DNA of 27,170 nt from UBA8828 sp046315175 (lineage in GTDB: Bacteria; Verrucomicrobiota; Verrucomicrobiia; Opitutales; UBA953). Positions 15,354 to 22,685 of this stretch are shown piece after piece. A program made the position numbers and the translations under genes. The stretch covers positions 1 through 27,170 of the forward strand of contig JBKDBK010000064.1 of NCBI GenBank assembly GCA_046315175.1. The letters run 5' to 3'. The notes under the pieces are model-generated. The model saw only the letters and a program-made list of their open reading frames with translations. It was not told the origin of the DNA and searched no databases. Every line of letters begins with the position of its first letter. The first letter of the stretch is position 1.

Positions 15354-17408
15354 GTGGAGGGCTCGCCCCCCATCGACTTCCGCGGGGAGCTGAACGAGGA
15401 GCAGCTCGCCGCCGTCACCGCGCCCCGCGGGCCCGCCCTCGTCCTTGCCGGCGCCGGCTCGGGCAAGACCCGCACCCTCACCTACCGCGTCGCCTGGCTC
15501 CTCAGCCAGGGGGCGAGGCCGTGGGACATCCTCCTGCTCACCTTCACCAACAAGGCCGCCCGCGAGATGCTCGAGCGCGTCGAGCACCTCACCGGCGTCC
15601 CCCGCGGCCAGTTCTGGGGCGGCACCTTCCACGGCATCGGCCTGCGCATCCTCCGCCGCCACGCCGAGGCCGCCGGCCGCCGGCCCGACCTCACCGTGCT
15701 CGACGCCAAGGAAGCCGACCAGCTGATGACCGAGGTCATCCAGCGCCGCGACGCCGCCTTCATCAAGGACAAGACCAACCCCAAGGCCCCCGTCATCCTC
15801 GACGCCGTCTCGCACGCCCGCAACACCCTGCGCCCCCTCGCCGAGGTCGCCGAGGAGCGCCTCTCCTGGATGCGCGGCGGCACCGAGAAGGTCCTCGGCT
15901 TCGCCGCCGACTACGCCGAGGCCAAGGCCGAGCGCAACGTCTGCGACTTCGACGACCTCCTCGAGCTCTGGCTCCGCATCCTCGAGCGCGACCCCGCCGC
16001 CATCGAGCACTACCGCCGCCGGTTCGCCCACATCCTCGTCGACGAGTTCCAGGACACCAACCGCCTCCAGGCCCGCATCCTCGACCTCCTCGCGTCCGAG
16101 CACCAGATCATGGCCGTGGGCGACGACGCCCAGTGCATCTACACCTGGCGCGGGGCCGACTGGGAAAACGTCGTCGGCTTCCCCGACCGCCACCCCGGCA
16201 CCGCCCGCCACCGCAACCAGACCCACTACCGCTCGACCCCCCAGATCCTCGCCTTCGCCAACGAGATCCTCCGCCACCGGCCCACCCGGCCCGGCTTCGA
16301 GCGCGAGCTCCGCGCCGTGCGCCCCGACGGCCCCGCGCCCACCGCCTGGCGCGTCTCCGACACCGGGCAGCAGGCCAAGCTTGTCGGCCGCCGCATCGCC
16401 CTGCTCCACCAGGCAGGCACGCCCCTGCGCGACATCCACGTCCTCTACCGGGCCCACTTCCAGTCCGTCGAGCTCCAGATGGAGCTCAACGCCCTCGGCA
16501 TCCCCTTCGTCATCACCAGCGGCCACAAGTTCTTCGACCTCGCCCACGTCAAGGACCTCCTCGCCCACCTCCGCGTCGTCCAGAACCCGACCGACACCGT
16601 CGCCTGGAACCGCCTCCTCTGCCTCCTGCCCAAGGTCGGGCCCGTCTCCGCCGCCAAGATCCTCGCCGCCGCGCAGGCCGCCGCCGCCACCGGCCGCCAC
16701 CCCGTCCGATGCCTCCGCGACCCCGCCGTCGCCGCCAAGGTCGGCGCCGCCGCCAAGGACGACTTCACCGACCTCGCCCTCACCCTCGAGGACGTCCTCG
16801 AGGGCACCGAGGCCGCGCGCGGCGCGCCGCCCCCGCCCGCCGGCCCCCCGAGCGAGGGCGACCTCTTCCAACCCAAGGCCGGCGGCGGCCAGCGCGTCGC
16901 CCGCACCCCCGCCGAGTCCGTCCGCCTCGCCATCGAGGGCTGGTACGGCGCCCACCTCCGCACCCTCTTCCCCGACTGGCGCGAGCGCGAGGACGACCTC
17001 CAAGGCCTCGTCGGCTTCGCCTCCCGCTTCGAGGACCTCGGCGAGATGGTCGCCCAGGTCGCCCTGCTCAACGGCGAGACCTCCGACAAGTCGCCCGAGC
17101 CCGAGGAGGACACCCTCCGCCTCACCACCATCCACCAGTCGAAGGGCCTCGAGTTCCCCGTCGTCATGGTCATCGGCGTCGCCGAGGGCCTCCTCCCCCT
17201 CCAGCGCGCCGTCGACGACGGCGACATCGAGGAGGAGCGCCGGCTGTTCTACGTCGCCTGCACCCGGGCCATGGACCAGCTTCACCTCTTCTGCCCCCGC
17301 TTCAGCACGATGGGGGAAGGCTACCGGCCCCTCGGCCCCTCGCCCTTCCTCGACGAGATGGACCCCTCCGTCTACGAGGTCGCCGACTACACCTCCCGCC
17401 GCCTCTGA
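15354..17408 (+). CDS. UvrD/PcrA/Rep-family superfamily 1A DNA helicase
   Basis: A 3'-5' DNA helicase (684 aa) of the repair/replication-restart family. Visible motifs: Q-motif LNEEQLAAV (13-21), Walker A AGAGSGKTRTL (32-42), Ia LTFTNKAAREM, II HILVDEFQDTN (near 223), III MAVGDDAQCIYTWRGA, IV HYRST, V TTIHQSKGLEFP, VI EEERRLFYVACTRA. It is shorter than typical UvrD/PcrA (720-750) because the C-terminal tail after motif VI is brief. A Pro/Gly-rich linker lies at about 488-520. GTG 15354 is 4 bp after the lipA stop. Which of uvrD, pcrA or rep it represents cannot be decided here. Confidence 0.92.
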   Translation: MEGSPPIDFRGELNEEQLAAVTAPRGPALVLAGAGSGKTRTLTYRVAWLLSQGARPWDILLLTFTNKAAREMLERVEHLTGVPRGQFWGGTFHGIGLRILRRHAEAAGRRPDLTVLDAKEADQLMTEVIQRRDAAFIKDKTNPKAPVILDAVSHARNTLRPLAEVAEERLSWMRGGTEKVLGFAADYAEAKAERNVCDFDDLLELWLRILERDPAAIEHYRRRFAHILVDEFQDTNRLQARILDLLASEHQIMAVGDDAQCIYTWRGADWENVVGFPDRHPGTARHRNQTHYRSTPQILAFANEILRHRPTRPGFERELRAVRPDGPAPTAWRVSDTGQQAKLVGRRIALLHQAGTPLRDIHVLYRAHFQSVELQMELNALGIPFVITSGHKFFDLAHVKDLLAHLRVVQNPTDTVAWNRLLCLLPKVGPVSAAKILAAAQAAAATGRHPVRCLRDPAVAAKVGAAAKDDFTDLALTLEDVLEGTEAARGAPPPPAGPPSEGDLFQPKAGGGQRVARTPAESVRLAIEGWYGAHLRTLFPDWREREDDLQGLVGFASRFEDLGEMVAQVALLNGETSDKSPEPEEDTLRLTTIHQSKGLEFPVVMVIGVAEGLLPLQRAVDDGDIEEERRLFYVACTRAMDQLHLFCPRFSTMGEGYRPLGPSPFLDEMDPSVYEVADYTSRRL

Positions 17409-17439
17409 GGCCCCGCGAGGGTCATAGGCCATTGGACGC

Positions 17440-17469
17440 TTGCCAAGCCGAGCCGCCGAGGGCTTATTT
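17440..17469 (+). promoter_or_regulatory. Candidate serA promoter
   Basis: The 76-bp gap between the helicase and serA is locally AT-rich. TTGCCA at 17440-17445 and TTATTT at 17464-17469 (18-bp spacing) could be -35 and -10, placing the start a few bases before ATG 17485. The match is weak, and no Shine-Dalgarno is present. Confidence 0.3.
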
Positions 17470-17484
17470 CCCGCTGATTTTCCC

Positions 17485-19074
17485 ATGAAAAAGGTGCTCG
17501 TTGCCGACAAAATCAGCCCCTCCGGGGTCGCGCTCCTGCGCGCCCAGCCGGGCTACGAGGTCGTCGAGGCCTACGGCTCCTCCCCCGAGAAGCTCCTCGA
17601 GCTCGTCCGCGACGTCCACGCCATCCTCGTCCGGTCCGAGTCCCAGGTCACCCGCGAGGTCCTCGCCGCCGCCCCCAGCCTCGTCTGCGTCGGCCGCGCC
17701 GGGGTCGGGGTCGACAACATCGACGTCGACGCCGCCACCGAGCGCGGGGTCATCGTGATGAACACCCCCTCGGGCAACACCATCGCCACCGCCGAGCTCA
17801 CCTTCTCCCACCTCCTCAGCCTCGCCCGCCCCGTGCCCGAGGCCGTCCAGTCCATGCGCGAGGGCAAGTGGGACCGCAAGACCCTCGCCGGCACCGAGCT
17901 CTTCGGGAAGAACCTCGCCATCCTCGGCCTCGGCCGCATCGGCGCCGAGGTCGCCAAGCGCGCCCTCGCCTTCGGCATGAAGGTGCTCGCCTACGACCCC
18001 TACCTCACCGAGGCCCGCGCCAAGGCCCTCGGCGTCCAGATCTCCACCCTCGACGAGGCCTTCGCCGGCGCCGACTACCTCACCGTCCACATGCCCCTCA
18101 CGCCCGAGACCGAGGGCCTCGTCGGCAAGGCCGCCTTCGCGCGGATGCGCAAGGGCGTGAAGATCGTCAACTGCGCGCGCGGCGGCATCGTCGACGAGGC
18201 CGCCCTCTCCGAGGCCCTCGCCTCCGGCCAGTGCGGCGGCTGCGGGTTCGACGTCTTCACCGAGGAGCCCCTGCCCAAGGAGCACCCCCTGCGCGCCCTG
18301 CCCCGCGCCCACCTCTCGCCCCACCTCGGCGCCTCCACCGCCGAGGCCCAGGAGAACGTCGGCCTCGAGGTCGCCGAGGCCTGCATCACCGTCCTTGCCG
18401 GCGGCTTCCCCGGCAACGCGGTCAACCTCCCCGCGGTCGACAGCCAGACCCTCGCCGCCATGCGCCCCTTCCTCGCCCTCGGCGAGAAGCTCGGCAGCCT
18501 CGTCCGCCAGCTCGCCTCGCCCGGGCGCGTCGAGTCCATCCGCCTCACCGCCTTCGGCGCCGGCTCCGAGTCGGGGGCCAACGCCCTCGCCCGCGCCGTC
18601 CAGCGCGGCTACCTCCGCGGCGTCTCCGAGGGCGTCAACGACGTCAACGCGCCCGGCAAGCTCAAGGCCCTCGGCGTCGAGTTCTCCTCCGTCCGCTCCT
18701 CGGCCGAGGCCGACTACAAGGAGCTCATCCTCGTCGAGGCCGCCCTCGCCGGCGGCGCCGCCGCCTCCGCCGCGGGCACCGTCCTCGGCAAGGCCCAGTC
18801 CCTGCGCATCGTCGCCGTCAACGGCCGCACCCTCGAGTTCGTCCCCGAGGGCAAGCTCCTCCTCATCGAGAACCGCGACCAGCCCGGCATCATCGGCGCC
18901 CTCGGCACCCTCCTCGCCAAGGACAAGGTCAACATCGCCAACATGGCGCTGAGCCGCACCGGCGGCGCCAACGCCCTCGCCGTCTACCAGCTCGACACCG
19001 CCCCGGGCGCCGCCGCCCTCGACGAGATCCGCCGCAACCCGGCCATCGTCAGCGCGCGTTTGCTCGAGGCCTGA
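17485..19074 (+). CDS. serA: D-3-phosphoglycerate dehydrogenase
   Basis: First enzyme of serine synthesis: oxidises 3-phosphoglycerate with NAD. Length 529 aa and layout match the long form with an intervening domain and a C-terminal ACT domain. GRAGVGVDNID (70-80) is the substrate segment, GLGRIG (148-153) the NAD fold, and Arg232 (NCARGG), Glu261 and His280 (LSPHLGAS) the catalytic set. The ACT domain (about 455-529, LLLIENRDQPGIIGALGTLL) suggests serine feedback. ATG 17485 fits the MKKVLVADKISP start; the in-frame ATG at 17440 lies in promoter DNA. It heads the serA-plsY-hom-lysC run, 4 bp before plsY. Confidence 0.95.
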   Translation: MKKVLVADKISPSGVALLRAQPGYEVVEAYGSSPEKLLELVRDVHAILVRSESQVTREVLAAAPSLVCVGRAGVGVDNIDVDAATERGVIVMNTPSGNTIATAELTFSHLLSLARPVPEAVQSMREGKWDRKTLAGTELFGKNLAILGLGRIGAEVAKRALAFGMKVLAYDPYLTEARAKALGVQISTLDEAFAGADYLTVHMPLTPETEGLVGKAAFARMRKGVKIVNCARGGIVDEAALSEALASGQCGGCGFDVFTEEPLPKEHPLRALPRAHLSPHLGASTAEAQENVGLEVAEACITVLAGGFPGNAVNLPAVDSQTLAAMRPFLALGEKLGSLVRQLASPGRVESIRLTAFGAGSESGANALARAVQRGYLRGVSEGVNDVNAPGKLKALGVEFSSVRSSAEADYKELILVEAALAGGAAASAAGTVLGKAQSLRIVAVNGRTLEFVPEGKLLLIENRDQPGIIGALGTLLAKDKVNIANMALSRTGGANALAVYQLDTAPGAAALDEIRRNPAIVSARLLEA

Positions 19075-19078
19075 CCGG

Positions 19079-19861
19079 ATGGAGACGCCCGCGGCCATCG
19101 CCCTCGGCGCCAGCGCCCTGCTCGGCTACCTCATCGGGTCGGTCAACGTCGCCGTGATCGTCGCCCGCCGCCACGGGGTCGACATCCTGACGGCCGGCTC
19201 CGGCAACCCCGGCGCCACCAACGTCAAGCGCGTCCTCGGCAAGGGCCCCGGCAACCTCGTCTTCGCCCTCGACGCCCTCAAGGGCGCCGCCGGCGCCGCG
19301 CTCGGCTACGCCGTCGCCTACGCCCTCTATCTCCTGCCCCTCTTCCGGAAGCTGGGCGAGGCCGAGAGCGCCAGCCAAGGACCGACGGCCCCCGGAATCG
19401 CCGGCAAGACCCTGCTGCAGCAGCTTCAGGAACTCGAGACAAGCATCCTCAGCCCCGGCAAGTACGCCGACCTCGACCTCGTCTTCGCCATCACGGCCGC
19501 CGGCTTCGTCGGCGTGCTGCTCGGCCACTGCTTCTCCTGCTTCCTCGGGTTCAGGGGCGGGAAGGGCGTCGCCTCCACCATCGGCGGGCTGCTCGTGCTC
19601 CTGCCGATCCCGATCCTCATCGGGGCGGCCATCTGGGGCCTGGTCTTCGCGCTCACGCGCTACGTCTCCCTCGCGTCGATCGCCCTCGGCGTCTCCCTCC
19701 CCCTCTCCTGCTGGCTCCTGCCGCTCGCGACACCCCTGAGGTTCGGCCCGGCCGAGTTTTGGTTCGCCGCCGCCCTCGCCGCGTTCAATGTCTGGACGCA
19801 TCGCTCCAACCTCGGACGCCTCCTCGCGGGCACCGAGAACCGCTTCGGCCGCAAGGCCTGA
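19079..19861 (+). CDS. plsY: Acyl-phosphate:glycerol-3-phosphate acyltransferase
   Basis: A membrane enzyme that acylates glycerol-3-phosphate from acyl-phosphate, the first step of phospholipid synthesis. The three PlsY signatures are present: GSGNPGATNVKRVLG (40-54), GHCFSCFLGFRGGKGVAST (149-167) and the C-terminal HRSNLGRLLAGTENRFG. At 260 aa it exceeds the usual 195-215; about 45 residues are inserted between helices 2 and 3 (about 88-135, rich in Gln and Glu around TLLQQLQELE). ATG 19079 is 4 bp after the serA stop and its stop is 7 bp before hom, so it lies inside an amino-acid operon. The partner plsX is not in the window. Confidence 0.93.
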   Translation: METPAAIALGASALLGYLIGSVNVAVIVARRHGVDILTAGSGNPGATNVKRVLGKGPGNLVFALDALKGAAGAALGYAVAYALYLLPLFRKLGEAESASQGPTAPGIAGKTLLQQLQELETSILSPGKYADLDLVFAITAAGFVGVLLGHCFSCFLGFRGGKGVASTIGGLLVLLPIPILIGAAIWGLVFALTRYVSLASIALGVSLPLSCWLLPLATPLRFGPAEFWFAAALAAFNVWTHRSNLGRLLAGTENRFGRKA

Positions 19862-19868
19862 CCCCACG

Positions 19869-21185
19869 ATGACACCCCGCACCACCATCGGCGTCGCCCT
19901 CCTCGGTCTGGGCACGGTCGGCCAGGGCGTCTGGAAGCACCTCACCGACCAGAAGGCCGCCCTCGAGGCCCGCCTCGGGGTGCGCATCGACCTCCGCGGG
20001 GTCGCCGTCCGCCGCCGCGCCCGCGCCCGCGCCGTCCGCGTCCCCGCCCGCCTCCTCACCACCGACGCGCGCCGCCTGGTCGACGACCCCAAGGTCGGCA
20101 TCGTCATCGAGCTCATCGGCGGCACCGGCGCCGCCCGCGCCCTCGTCCTCCGCGCCCTCCGCGCCGGCAAGACCGTCATCACCGCCAACAAGGCCCTGCT
20201 CTGCGAGCACGGCCCCGAGGTGCTCGCCGCGGCCAAGGCCGGCGGCGCCCGCCTCTTCCTCGAGGGCTCGGTCGGCGGCGGCATCCCCATCGTCAAGACC
20301 CTGCGCGAGGGCCTCGTCGCCAACCGCTTCGACCTCATCGTCGGCATCGTCAACGGCACCTCCAACTACATCCTCACCCGCATGGGCGAGGCGGGCCTCA
20401 GCTTCGAGGCCGCCCTGGCCGAGGCCCGCGCCAAGGGCTACGCCGAGGCCGACCCCTCGCTCGACGTCGACGGCGTCGACGCCTGGCACAAGGCCTCCAT
20501 CCTCGGCTTCCTCGCCCACGGCAAGTGGGCGCCGCGCCGCCGCGCCCTCGTCGAGGGCATCCGCAACGTCAGCGCGGCCGACATCGGCTTCGCGCGCAAG
20601 TTCGGCTACACCCTGAAGCACCTCGCCGTCGTCCGGCGCGACCTCCGCGCCGGCTGGATGTCGGTCGGCGTCTACCCCGCCCTCGTCCCCTCCGACGACA
20701 TCCTCGCCAAGGTCTCCGGGGTCAACAACGGCATCACCCTCCGCGGCGACGTCGTCGGCGTCACCACCCTCGCCGGCCCCGGCGCCGGCGCCGACGCCAC
20801 CGCCTCCGCCGTCCTCGGCGACCTCGCCGACGCCCTCCTCGAGGCCCGCGGCGGCGCCCGGCCCGGCGCCGACCTCCACGCCCTCGCCAAGGCCGGCCGC
20901 TCCGTCCCCATGGCGCCCGAGGAGGCCATCGTCTCGCCCTTCTACCTCCGCCTCACCCTGCGCGACGCCCACGGCGTGCTCGCCGGCATCTACCGCATCT
21001 TCGCCCGCCACAAGGTCTCCATCGCCCGGGTCGTCCAGTACGAGCACGCCGGCACGGGCACCGGCACCCTCACCCTCTCCACCTACCCCGGCAACGAGCG
21101 CGACATGGCCCGCGTCGTCGCCGACCTCGGGCGGCTCCGCACCGTGCTCGAGCCCCCCACCCTCCTCCGCATCTTCGCGCCCTGA
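19869..21185 (+). CDS. hom: Homoserine dehydrogenase
   Basis: Reduces aspartate-semialdehyde to homoserine, the branch to threonine and methionine. The 438-aa protein has the NAD(P) fold GLGTVGQG (13-20), VITANKALLCEHG, EGSVGGGIPIV and NGTSNYILTRM, followed by AEADPSLDVDGVDAWHK with catalytic Asp and Lys, and a C-terminal ACT domain (about 360-438) likely to bind threonine. ATG 19869 is used because the residues upstream in the same frame belong to plsY in another frame. The segment RRRARARAVRVPARLL (about 55-70) is unusually Arg-rich. It is followed by lysC after 5 bp, giving adjacent aspartate-pathway steps. Confidence 0.95.
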   Translation: MTPRTTIGVALLGLGTVGQGVWKHLTDQKAALEARLGVRIDLRGVAVRRRARARAVRVPARLLTTDARRLVDDPKVGIVIELIGGTGAARALVLRALRAGKTVITANKALLCEHGPEVLAAAKAGGARLFLEGSVGGGIPIVKTLREGLVANRFDLIVGIVNGTSNYILTRMGEAGLSFEAALAEARAKGYAEADPSLDVDGVDAWHKASILGFLAHGKWAPRRRALVEGIRNVSAADIGFARKFGYTLKHLAVVRRDLRAGWMSVGVYPALVPSDDILAKVSGVNNGITLRGDVVGVTTLAGPGAGADATASAVLGDLADALLEARGGARPGADLHALAKAGRSVPMAPEEAIVSPFYLRLTLRDAHGVLAGIYRIFARHKVSIARVVQYEHAGTGTGTLTLSTYPGNERDMARVVADLGRLRTVLEPPTLLRIFAP

Positions 21186-21190
21186 GCCCG

Positions 21191-22411
21191 ATGGCCCTGA
21201 TCGTCCAGAAGTACGGCGGCACCTCGGTCGGCAACGTCGAGCGCATCAAGAACGTCGCCGCCAAGGTCAAGGCCCAGTGGTCGCAGGGCCACCGCGTCGT
21301 CGTCGTCGTCTCCGCCCGCAGCGGCGTGACCAACGAGCTCGTCGCCCGCGCCAAGGCCCTCTCCCACCTGCCCGAGGAGCGCGAGATGGACGTCCTCCTC
21401 GCCACCGGCGAGCAGGAGACCATCGCCCTCACCGTCATGGCCCTCCACGCCATCGGCGTGCCCGCCGTCTCCCGCACCGGCATCCAGGCCGGCATCGTCA
21501 CCGACGGCCGCCACACCCGCGCCCGCATCATCCGCATCAGCGGGGGCGACATCCCCGCGCGCCTCGACGAGGGCAAGGTCGTCGTCGTGGCCGGCTTCCA
21601 GGGCGCGACCGAGTCCGGCGAGGTCACCACCCTCGGCCGCGGCGGCTCCGACCTCACCGCCATCGCCGTCGCCGCCTCCATCAAGGCCGACCTCTGCCAG
21701 ATCTACACCGACGTCGACGGCGTCTACACCGCCGACCCCCGCGTCGTCCTCGACGCCCGCAAGCTCCCCGCGCTCTCCCACGAGGAGATGCTCGAGCTCG
21801 CCTCCAGCGGCTCCAAGGTCATGCAGTCGCGCTCCGTCGAGTTCGCCCAGAAGCACAACGTGACCTTCGAGGTCCGCTCCTCCTTCAACGACAACCCCGG
21901 CACCCTCATCAAATCCATGGACAAGACACTGGAGGACGCCGCCGTCGCCGGCGTCGCGCTCGACCGCTCGCAGACCCGCGTCACCGTGGGCGACCTGCCC
22001 GACCGCCCCGAGGCCGTCGCCGCCCTCTTCGAGGACCTCGGCGACGCCGGCCTCAGCGTCGACATGATCATCAAGAACCTCGGCAAGGACGGGAAGGCCA
22101 ACCTCACCTTCTCCATCAACACCGACGCCTTCGCCACCGCCGAGAAGGTCATCGCCCAGACCCTCCGCAAGCTCGGCTCCGGCACCGTCCGCTCCGCCGG
22201 CGAGGTCGCCAAGCTCTCCGTCGTCGGCGTCGGCATGATCTCCCACTCCGGCGTCGCCGCCACCCTCTTCAAGGCCCTCGCCTCCGTCGGCGTCAACAGC
22301 GACCTCATCACCACCTCCGAGATCAAGATCTCCGTCGCCCTCGACCCCGCCAAGGCCGACGAGGCCGTCCGCGCCGTCCACGCCGCCTTCAAGCTGGGCA
22401 AGGGAACCTAA
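21191..22411 (+). CDS. lysC: Aspartate kinase (monofunctional, two ACT domains)
   Basis: Phosphorylates aspartate, the entry step to lysine, threonine and methionine. KYGGTSVGNVERI at 7-19 opens the kinase domain; ATGEQE, GFQGATESGEVTTLGRGGSDLTA and YTDVDGVYTADPRVV follow. Two ACT domains occupy about 265-406 (VTVGDLPDRPEAVAALF and LSVVGVGMISHSGVAATLFKAL), the usual site of lysine/threonine feedback. At 406 aa it matches the alpha-type enzyme. ATG 21191 is 5 bp after the hom stop. It is last in the serA-plsY-hom-lysC run; a repeat-rich spacer follows at once. It is not fused to hom, unlike ThrA of enterobacteria. Confidence 0.96.
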   Translation: MALIVQKYGGTSVGNVERIKNVAAKVKAQWSQGHRVVVVVSARSGVTNELVARAKALSHLPEEREMDVLLATGEQETIALTVMALHAIGVPAVSRTGIQAGIVTDGRHTRARIIRISGGDIPARLDEGKVVVVAGFQGATESGEVTTLGRGGSDLTAIAVAASIKADLCQIYTDVDGVYTADPRVVLDARKLPALSHEEMLELASSGSKVMQSRSVEFAQKHNVTFEVRSSFNDNPGTLIKSMDKTLEDAAVAGVALDRSQTRVTVGDLPDRPEAVAALFEDLGDAGLSVDMIIKNLGKDGKANLTFSINTDAFATAEKVIAQTLRKLGSGTVRSAGEVAKLSVVGVGMISHSGVAATLFKALASVGVNSDLITTSEIKISVALDPAKADEAVRAVHAAFKLGKGT

Positions 22412-22420
22412 GCAAGAGGG

Positions 22421-22456
22421 ATACGAAGGAGTCGAAGGATGCGGAGGAGGCGGAGG
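22421..22456 (-). repeat. Reverse-oriented 9-mer array after lysC
   Basis: Four perfect-register units on the plus strand: ATACGAAGG, AGTCGAAGG, ATGCGGAGG and AGGCGGAGG, beginning 9 bp after the lysC stop. Read on the minus strand they are CCTCCGCCT, CCTCCGCAT, CCTTCGACT and CCTTCGTAT, the same 9-nt family as module 1 of copies A and B. The 13 bases 22445-22457 are exactly complementary to 22561-22573, so a transcript could fold across about 100 nt. From 22458 to 22560 nothing else is recognisable. Confidence 0.8.
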
Positions 22457-22561
22457 GTGATCCCGCCTGTTCCGACATCGCAACCGGCGGGAATCGGGCA
22501 GCAAGGGTCCTAGCCCCGGCAGCTTCCCCATGCCCCCTCGCGCGCCTCATATCCCAAGCCC

Positions 22562-22633
22562 CCTCCGCCTCCTTCCTTTCCTCCGCTCCCTTCGCCTACT
22601 CCGCCTCCTTGTCTTCCCTCGCTTCCTTCCTGC
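22562..22633 (+). repeat. Forward 9-mer array before the 900-aa repeat-protein gene
   Basis: Eight consecutive degenerate 9-mers in register, including CCTCCGCCT, CCTTCCTTT, CCTCCGCTC, CCTTCGCCT and CCTTGTCTT. Unit-by-unit the first four can pair with the reverse array at 22421-22456 at about 26 of 36 positions, best at the inner end. The array ends 52 bp before the chosen start of the next gene and is open in that gene's frame, so a naive gene call would translate it. The other modules and terminal hairpin of copies A and B are not present. Confidence 0.7.
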
Positions 22634-22685
22634 GCGAGCCCCTCTTCGCTTGCCCGCGTTCGCCGCCCCCCTCATCGTTCGGGCG

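Noticed and set aside
22530..22685. Longer start for the 900-aa protein
   Set aside because: The extra residues are the translation of the 9-mer array, while ATG 22686 begins a textbook signal peptide.
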